Source: Paracoccaceae bacterium
GTDB taxonomy: Bacteria > Pseudomonadota > Alphaproteobacteria > Rhodobacterales > Rhodobacteraceae
NCBI GenBank assembly: GCA_006227805.1
Contig: SBFT01000342.1
Coordinates: forward strand, 1 to 5,156
Direction: 5' to 3'
DNA length: 5,156 nt
A program made the position numbers and the translations under genes. The notes under the pieces are model-generated. The model was not told the origin of the DNA. It saw only the letters and a program-made list of their open reading frames with translations, and ran no database searches. Numbering within the stretch: the first letter of the stretch is position 1; every line of letters begins with the position of its first letter. Positions 1-4,035 of this stretch are shown here, one piece after another.

Positions 1-152
1 TCGAAGATCTCGATCTCGATGGCGCCCTTCTGCGTTTCGACCACGGCGATCACGTCGCCGCGCGTCACGTGGTCCCCCGGCGCCACCAGCCATTCGACCA
101 GCGTTCCCGCCTCCATGTCGGCACCCAGCGAGGGCATGGCAAAGACCGCCAT
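1..152 (-). CDS. 2-oxoacid dehydrogenase E2 component, N-terminal lipoyl domain (partial, runs off left edge)
   Basis: Only the first 50 codons are in the window. The reading begins MAVFAMPSLGADMEAG and continues through TLVEWLVAPGDHV to VVETQKGAIEIEIF. This is the first half of a lipoyl/biotinyl-attachment domain: the MPSLGADMEAGTLVEWL strand-turn pattern, the PGD turn at 25-27 and the ETQKG hairpin. K42 is the expected lipoylated lysine; many E2 proteins have ETDKA here. By family, the swinging lipoyl arm receives the acyl group from E1 and passes it to CoA. The start at 152 is the only nearby in-frame ATG and lies one base after the E1 stop (TGA-G-ATG), so translation is probably coupled. 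The ETQKG version resembles E2 proteins often labelled acetoin or pyruvate dehydrogenase acetyltransferase. The peripheral-subunit-binding and catalytic domains would lie outside the window, so a lone lipoyl protein cannot be excluded. Confidence 0.88.
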   Translation of the reverse strand, partial: MAVFAMPSLGADMEAGTLVEWLVAPGDHVTRGDVIAVVETQKGAIEIEIF

Positions 153-153
153 C

Positions 154-2148
154 TCAGCGCCCCATGACGCCATGGGCAGCCGCGACGATGGCGGGAGCCT
201 GCGGGATTGAGGCCTCTTCCAGGTGCTTCGGATAGGGAATGGGCACTTCCGCGGAACAGACGCGGCCCACCGGCGCGTCGAGCGACCAGAAGGCCTGTTC
301 CATGATCCGGGCCGAGATTTCGGCCGCCAGCGACACCGATCGCCAGCCTTCATCCACGATGACGGCGCGCCGCGTCCGGGCGACCGAGGCGAGGATGGTT
401 TCTTCGTCCAGCGGGCGCAGGCTGCGCAGGTCGACGACCTCGGCCGAGATGCCCTCGCGCGCCAGGTCTTCGGCCGCCGCAAGCGTCTTCCAGAGCGAGC
501 CGCCATAGGTGATCAGGGTCAGATCCTGCCCGGCCCTGCGGATGGCCGCGCGCGAGATGTCCACCGGACCGGCGGCGGCGTCGATCTCGCCCGCCATGTT
601 GTAGAGCATCACGTTCTCGAAGATCAGGACGGGATCGGGGTCGGCCAGCGCCGTCGCCAGCATGCCCCGCGCATCCTCGAGCGTGGCCGGGGCCAGGACC
701 TTGAGGCCGGGGATATGGGCATACCAGCCTTCCAGCGAATGCGAATGCTGGGCGGCCAGCTGGCGGCCCGCGCCGGTGGCCATGCGGATGACAAGGGGAA
801 CGCCGAACTGACCGCCCGACATGTGTCGCAGCGTGGCCGCCGTGTTCATGATCTGGTCGAGCGCCAGCAGGCTGAAATTCACCGTCATCACTTCGACGAT
901 GGGCCGCATCCCCGCGACCGCGGCGCCGATCCCTGCCCCGGTGAACCCGGATTCGGACAGGGGTGTGTCGCGCACCCTGTCCGCCCCGAATTCCGCCATC
1001 AGGCCCTTCGAGACCGCATAGCATCCGCCATAGGCGCCGACATCCTCGCCCATCAGGAAGACGCGGTCATCCGCCTGCATCGCCGCGCGGATCGCCTCGC
1101 GCACCGCCTCGCGGTAGGTGGTCGCGATCCTGCGCCCCGATGGCGGCGCCGGTTCGGGCGGCATGGGCTGAGGCCCCAGGACATGTTTGTCCAGATGCTC
1201 CACCGGCTCCCATGTTCCGGCCTCGGCGAAGGCCGTGGCCTCGGCGATCTCGGCGTCGATCGCGGCCTCGATGCCTGCGATCTCGTCCGCCCGGATCAGG
1301 CCGTTCTCGGTCAGCCAGGTCCGGAACCGCAGGATGGGGCCCTTCGCGCGCCAGGCCTCGACCTCGTCCTTGTCGCGGTAGAGCTGCGCGTCGAACATCG
1401 AATGCGCCCGGAAGCGATAGGTCCGGCATTCCAGCAGGAACGGCCGCCCGGTTTCGCGGACATGCGCCACCGCGCGCCGCGCCGCGCCCTCGACCGCAAC
1501 CACGTCCATGCCGTCGACCGCCTCGGCCTCGATCCCGTAGCCTTCGGCCTTCAGGCGGATGTCGGTCTGCGCCTCGGTCCGCCCGAGCGCCGAACCCATG
1601 GCATAGCCGTTGTTCTCGCAGATGAAGAGGACGGGGAGGTCCCACAACTCGGCCAGGTTCAGGCTTTCGTGGAACTCGCCCTCGGCCACCGCGCCTTCGC
1701 CGAAGAAGCAGGCCGTGACATGGGCCGCACCGGTCATGCGGTCGGCCAGGGCCAGGCCCACGGCCAGAGGCAGGCCGCCCCCCACGATCGCGTTGCCGCC
1801 ATAGAAGTTCGTGGCCGCATCGAAGAGATGCATCGACCCGCCGCGCCCGCCGGAACAGCCCTCGGCCTTGCCGAACATCTCGGCCATGACCGCCGTCATC
1901 GGCACCCCGCGCACCAGGGCATGGCCATGTTCGCGATAGGTGGCGACGATCCGGTCGGCGGCGCCCAGCACCGGAATGACGCCCGCGGCGATCGCCTCCT
2001 CTCCGTCGTAGAGATGCAGGAAGCCGCGGATCTTCTCTCGCGTGTAGAGTTCGGCCGCGGCCTCTTCGAAGCGGCGGATGCGGATCATGTGGGTCAGCAG
2101 GTCGCGCACATGCGCGTGATCCAGGTGCGGCTTGGTCGATGCGCTCAT
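154..2148 (-). CDS. Fused alpha-beta E1 component of a pyruvate/acetoin-type 2-oxoacid dehydrogenase
   Basis: This 664-aa protein should perform the thiamin-diphosphate (ThDP)-dependent decarboxylation or cleavage step and acylate the E2 lipoyl arm. Residues 1-320 are a complete E1-alpha: YREHGHALVRG (71-81), GGRGGSMH (100-107), a ThDP/metal motif from GEG at 150-152 to NN at 179-180, and a phosphorylation-loop-like YRFRAHSMFD (244-253). A proline-rich linker (about 325-340, PQPMPPEPAPPSG) leads to a complete E1-beta. That half has GEDVGAYGG (367-375), DTPLSESGF (394-402) with E399 matching the ThDP-activating Glu, AAQHS (465-469) with H468 matching the conserved active-site His, and a transketolase C-terminal domain (about 537-660). 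E1 normally has separate subunits of about 320-350 aa each. Fused alpha/beta E1 proteins are known, so this looks genuine. The start at 2148 overlaps the acsA stop (ATGA); the frame stays open upstream to 2811 only as a shadow of acsA. Pyruvate versus acetoin is unresolved; the beta half resembles pyruvate dehydrogenase E1-beta. Confidence 0.93.
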   Translation of the reverse strand: MSASTKPHLDHAHVRDLLTHMIRIRRFEEAAAELYTREKIRGFLHLYDGEEAIAAGVIPVLGAADRIVATYREHGHALVRGVPMTAVMAEMFGKAEGCSGGRGGSMHLFDAATNFYGGNAIVGGGLPLAVGLALADRMTGAAHVTACFFGEGAVAEGEFHESLNLAELWDLPVLFICENNGYAMGSALGRTEAQTDIRLKAEGYGIEAEAVDGMDVVAVEGAARRAVAHVRETGRPFLLECRTYRFRAHSMFDAQLYRDKDEVEAWRAKGPILRFRTWLTENGLIRADEIAGIEAAIDAEIAEATAFAEAGTWEPVEHLDKHVLGPQPMPPEPAPPSGRRIATTYREAVREAIRAAMQADDRVFLMGEDVGAYGGCYAVSKGLMAEFGADRVRDTPLSESGFTGAGIGAAVAGMRPIVEVMTVNFSLLALDQIMNTAATLRHMSGGQFGVPLVIRMATGAGRQLAAQHSHSLEGWYAHIPGLKVLAPATLEDARGMLATALADPDPVLIFENVMLYNMAGEIDAAAGPVDISRAAIRRAGQDLTLITYGGSLWKTLAAAEDLAREGISAEVVDLRSLRPLDEETILASVARTRRAVIVDEGWRSVSLAAEISARIMEQAFWSLDAPVGRVCSAEVPIPYPKHLEEASIPQAPAIVAAAHGVMGR
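2145..2148 (-). other. ATGA stop/start overlap between acsA and the E1 fusion
   Basis: On the minus strand the four bases read ATGA: the ATG of the E1 gene (2148-2146) overlaps the TGA of acsA (2147-2145). A purine-rich stretch, GGAGACGGACGAG, ends two bases before the ATG inside the acsA coding region and may serve as the ribosome binding site. The arrangement is typical of translational reinitiation, supports a single mRNA, and fixes the E1 start. Confidence 0.9.
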
Positions 2149-3857
2149 GTCTCGTCCGTCTCCAGCGTGGAAATGTCGCCTTCCGGCAATCCCAGTTCGC
2201 GGGCCCTGAGCAACCGGCGCATGATCTTGCCGGACCGCGTCCGGGGCAGGGTCTTGCGGAAGACGATCTCGCGCGGGGCAACGGCGGGGCCCAGAAGCCT
2301 GCGCGCATGGCCGCGGATGTCGCGCTCGAGATCGTCCGAGACCTGAAAGCCCGGGTTCAGGGTGACGTATCCCCGGACGATCTCGCCCGCGGTCGGGTCC
2401 GGCAGGCCGATCACGGCGGCTTCGGCGACCGCCGGGTGCGCGACCAGCGCGCTTTCCACCTCGAAGGGTCCGACCAGGTGGCCCGAGGTCTTGATCAGGT
2501 CGTCGGCCCGGCCGATGAACCAGTAGAACCCCTCCGTATCCCGCCGCGCCAGATCGCCGCTGAGATACCAGCCGTCGCGGAAGCATTTCGCATAGCGCGC
2601 GGGTTCGTCCAGATAGGCGCGCATCAGCGAGGGCCAGCCCGGCCGCAGGGCAAGTTCGCCCACCTCGCCCGCGCCCAGTTCCGCGACGGCGGGGCCGGTG
2701 GTGTCGAGGATGGCGGCGGTGATCCCCGGCAGGGGCTTGCCCATCGAACCGGGGCGGACCTCGTCTCCCGGCAGGTTGGCGATCATGATCCCGCCGGTTT
2801 CGGTCTGCCACCAGTTGTCATGGAAGGGGCGGCCGAAGACCCGTGCCGACCAGGTCACGGCCTCGGGGTTGAGCGGCTCGCCCACCGAGGCGAGGAAGCG
2901 CAGCGACGAGAAATCGTAAGGTTCGGCCGCCGCGTCGCCCGCGCGCATCATCATGCGGATCGCGGTCGGGGCGGAATACCAGATCGCGACCCGTTCGCGG
3001 CCGATCATGCCATACCAGCGGTCGAGGTCGAACTCGGCCTCGTCGACGATCATCGTGACGCGGTGCACCAGGGGCGCGATGATGCCGTAGGACGTGCCGG
3101 TGACCCAGCCCGGATCGGCGGTGCACCAATAGACGGCGCCTGGTGCCAGACCCAGCGCCACGCGGCCCGAATAGGCGTGATAGGCGACCGCGCCATGAAC
3201 ATGGACCGCGCCCTTGGGCCTGCCCGTGGTGCCCGACGTGAAATGGATCAGCGCCGGGTCGTCGGCGGTGCAGGGCACCGCGCGGAAGCCCGGATCGGCG
3301 GCGGCCAGCGCGGGGCCGAGCGCGATGCAGCCGTCGGGCACGTCCTCGCCCGTCACGAACACATGTTCCAGCGACGCGAGGTCCCGCCGCCAGGGCGCGA
3401 TCTTGCGGCGATAGATCGCCCCGGTGGTCACCAGGACGCGGGCGCCGGCGATCTCCATCCGCGTGCGGATCGGGTCCGGACCGAAGGCGGCGAAGAGCGG
3501 GGTATAGACCATGCCCGCCTTCAGCGTGCCCAGCGCCACGGCGTAGAGTTCTGGCACCCGGCCAAGAAGCGAAAAGACGCTGTCGCCGCGCCCGATCCCG
3601 GCCTGCGTCAGCACATCCGCGAAACGCCCCGCCATCCCGGCCAGATCGGCATAGCTGAGGTCGCGCCCGGGCGCGTCCTTCGCGCGCCAGCGGATGGCGA
3701 TGTCCTCGCCATGTCCGTCCGCCACGTGCCGGTCGAGCGCGACCCAGGCGATGTTCAGCCCATCTCCCGGGCCCCGCAGGGCGGCCGCGCCTTCGCTCCA
3801 CGGCCCATCCGTTTCCCGCCGCGCGGGCAGAGAGCCTGTCTCCTCGGTCGTCGTCAT
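2145..3857 (-). CDS. acsA: Acetyl-CoA synthetase (AMP-forming acetate-CoA ligase), short AcsA type
   Basis: This 570-aa adenylate-forming enzyme is predicted to convert acetate, ATP and CoA to acetyl-CoA, AMP and PPi in the cytoplasm. It shows the family motifs in order: the P-loop FTSGTTGRPKG (206-216), ADPGWVTGTSYG (247-258), WWQTETGG (349-356), YLSGDLARRD (431-440), the hinge GRADDLIKTSGH (449-460) and the PX4GK motif PRTRSGK (538-544). K544 is the expected catalytic lysine and the usual target of reversible acetylation. The tryptophans at 349-350 match the motif whose Trp limits the acyl pocket to short acids in acetyl-CoA synthetases, favouring acetate. Length and the GPFEVES pattern (463-469) fit the Bacillus AcsA branch (about 570 aa) better than the 650-aa Acs branch. 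The start at 3857 has a strong Shine-Dalgarno sequence; an ATG at 4037 would put an unconserved 60-residue tail through the intergenic region. It is first in the operon, with an ATGA overlap to E1. Propionate or another short acid remains possible. Confidence 0.92.
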   Translation of the reverse strand: MTTTEETGSLPARRETDGPWSEGAAALRGPGDGLNIAWVALDRHVADGHGEDIAIRWRAKDAPGRDLSYADLAGMAGRFADVLTQAGIGRGDSVFSLLGRVPELYAVALGTLKAGMVYTPLFAAFGPDPIRTRMEIAGARVLVTTGAIYRRKIAPWRRDLASLEHVFVTGEDVPDGCIALGPALAAADPGFRAVPCTADDPALIHFTSGTTGRPKGAVHVHGAVAYHAYSGRVALGLAPGAVYWCTADPGWVTGTSYGIIAPLVHRVTMIVDEAEFDLDRWYGMIGRERVAIWYSAPTAIRMMMRAGDAAAEPYDFSSLRFLASVGEPLNPEAVTWSARVFGRPFHDNWWQTETGGIMIANLPGDEVRPGSMGKPLPGITAAILDTTGPAVAELGAGEVGELALRPGWPSLMRAYLDEPARYAKCFRDGWYLSGDLARRDTEGFYWFIGRADDLIKTSGHLVGPFEVESALVAHPAVAEAAVIGLPDPTAGEIVRGYVTLNPGFQVSDDLERDIRGHARRLLGPAVAPREIVFRKTLPRTRSGKIMRRLLRARELGLPEGDISTLETDET

Positions 3858-3863
3858 CCCCGG

Positions 3864-3873
3864 CCCCTCCTCC
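3864..3873 (-). promoter_or_regulatory. Ribosome binding site of acsA
   Basis: The minus strand reads GGAGGAGGGG, then a 6-base spacer (CCGGGG) before the ATG at 3857. The strong match to the anti-Shine-Dalgarno sequence at good spacing is the main reason for choosing this start over the upstream in-frame ATG at 4037. Confidence 0.85.
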
Positions 3874-3906
3874 GGCTCCAAGCGTGCCAGAGGCCCGCCG
3901 CCCCGA

Positions 3907-3912
3907 TAATGA
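3907..3912 (-). promoter_or_regulatory. Candidate -10 element for the acsA operon (CATTAT)
   Basis: The minus strand reads CATTAT, matching four of six bases of TATAAT, in the only A/T-rich patch on this side of the intergenic region. No good -35 lies 17 bases upstream (CCGTCC at 3935-3930), so an activator would be needed. Transcription would start near 3898-3900, about 40 bases before the acsA ATG. It overlaps the operator at 3909-3922. Confidence 0.3.
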
Positions 3913-3922
3913 CCGAGATCAA
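3909..3922 (-). promoter_or_regulatory. Fnr/FixK-like operator facing acsA
   Basis: The minus strand reads TTGAT-CTCG-GTCAT. It has a perfect first half-site and matches 8 of 10 positions of TTGAT-N4-ATCAA, or 9 of 10 of the looser TTGAY-N4-RTCAA. Its centre (3915.5) is 58.5 bases upstream of the acsA ATG. A class II promoter would start transcription near 3874, just before the Shine-Dalgarno sequence, using a weak -10 (CACGCT, 3886-3881). Alternatively the site overlaps a better -10 (CATTAT, 3912-3907), in which case binding would repress. Direction of control is therefore uncertain. Confidence 0.5.
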
Positions 3923-3923
3923 A

Positions 3924-3946
3924 CGGGCGGGACGGAATTGCGCCCG
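3924..3946. repeat. Short inverted repeat between the two operators
   Basis: CGGGCG (3924-3929) and CGCCCG (3941-3946) are exact reverse complements separated by 11 bases. There is no following T-run, so this is not an intrinsic terminator. It could be a further regulator site or chance, since six-base G/C-only repeats are common in DNA of this composition. Confidence 0.25.
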
Positions 3947-3962
3947 GCAAGGGGCCTGCGAC

Positions 3963-3976
3963 TTGATCAGGATCAG
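3963..3976 (+). promoter_or_regulatory. Fnr/FixK/Anr-type operator facing the Lon-like protease gene
   Basis: The sequence TTGAT-CAGG-ATCAG matches 9 of 10 positions of the Crp/Fnr-family consensus TTGAT-N4-ATCAA; only the last base differs. Its centre (3969.5) lies 41.5 bases before position 4011, and the TATAAT-like hexamer TAGCCT at 3999-4004 occupies -12 to -7 for that start. This is the exact geometry of class II Fnr-activated promoters. The leader to the ATG at 4036 would be 25 bases, with the ribosome binding site inside it. In alphaproteobacteria the binding protein would be FnrL, FnrP or FixK, active at low oxygen. Which of these binds cannot be told from the site. Confidence 0.68.
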
Positions 3977-3998
3977 CGTCCGGCCTTCCCCGGGCGAC

Positions 3999-4004
3999 TA
4001 GCCT
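3999..4004 (+). promoter_or_regulatory. Candidate -10 element of the Lon-like gene
   Basis: TAGCCT keeps the three most important bases of TATAAT (T1, A2, T6). The expected -35 position (3976-3981, GCGTCC) has no resemblance to TTGACA, as expected for an activator-dependent promoter. Support comes mainly from its spacing to the operator at 3963-3976, so it stands or falls with that site. Confidence 0.42.
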
Positions 4005-4021
4005 GACCCGTGGCAGCAACC

Positions 4022-4030
4022 GGAGGAGGA
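4022..4030 (+). promoter_or_regulatory. Ribosome binding site of the Lon-like gene
   Basis: GGAGGAGGA followed by a 5-base spacer (CGATC) before the ATG at 4036. This is a strong Shine-Dalgarno match that fixes the start codon. Confidence 0.85.
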
Positions 4031-4035
4031 CGATC

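Larger units (their letters stand above)
3858..4035. promoter_or_regulatory. Divergent promoter region shared by acsA and the Lon-like protease gene
   Basis: This 178-bp non-coding stretch separates the two divergent start codons. It contains two Fnr/FixK-like operators (3909-3922 and 3963-3976), candidate -10 elements in each direction, one small inverted repeat (3924-3946), and a strong ribosome binding site next to each gene. The frames that stay open across it (for example a 60-codon upstream extension of acsA) show no family resemblance and are better read as chance in GC-rich DNA. Both genes must be transcribed from here or from within their own coding starts. Confidence 0.8.

Noticed and set aside
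223..2346. A 707-codon plus-strand open frame opposite the E1 gene
   Set aside because: It is a shadow in GC-rich DNA: the composition is dominated by Arg, Gly, Ala, His and Asp, no domain is recognisable, and the opposite strand encodes a clear E1 with all motifs intact.
2149..2811. Extension of the E1 reading frame upstream to an ATG at 2811
   Set aside because: The extra 221 residues are out-of-frame acsA sequence, rich in Arg/Gly/Pro, with no family resemblance. The ATG at 2148 gives a normal E1-alpha N-terminus and the ATGA overlap.
3924..3946. Inverted repeat as a transcription terminator
   Set aside because: Six-base stem with an 11-base loop, no T-run on either strand, and located between divergent starts where no transcript is expected to end.
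3965..3976. Tandem GATCAG-GATCAG direct repeat
   Set aside because: It lies wholly inside the Fnr-like operator and is explained by that site; two six-base copies alone are not evidence of a separate element.
2139..4001. A 620-codon plus-strand open frame opposite acsA
   Set aside because: Low-complexity Arg/Gly/Ala/His-rich translation, no motif, and fully antisense to a well-supported acetyl-CoA synthetase. It also runs through the regulatory region.
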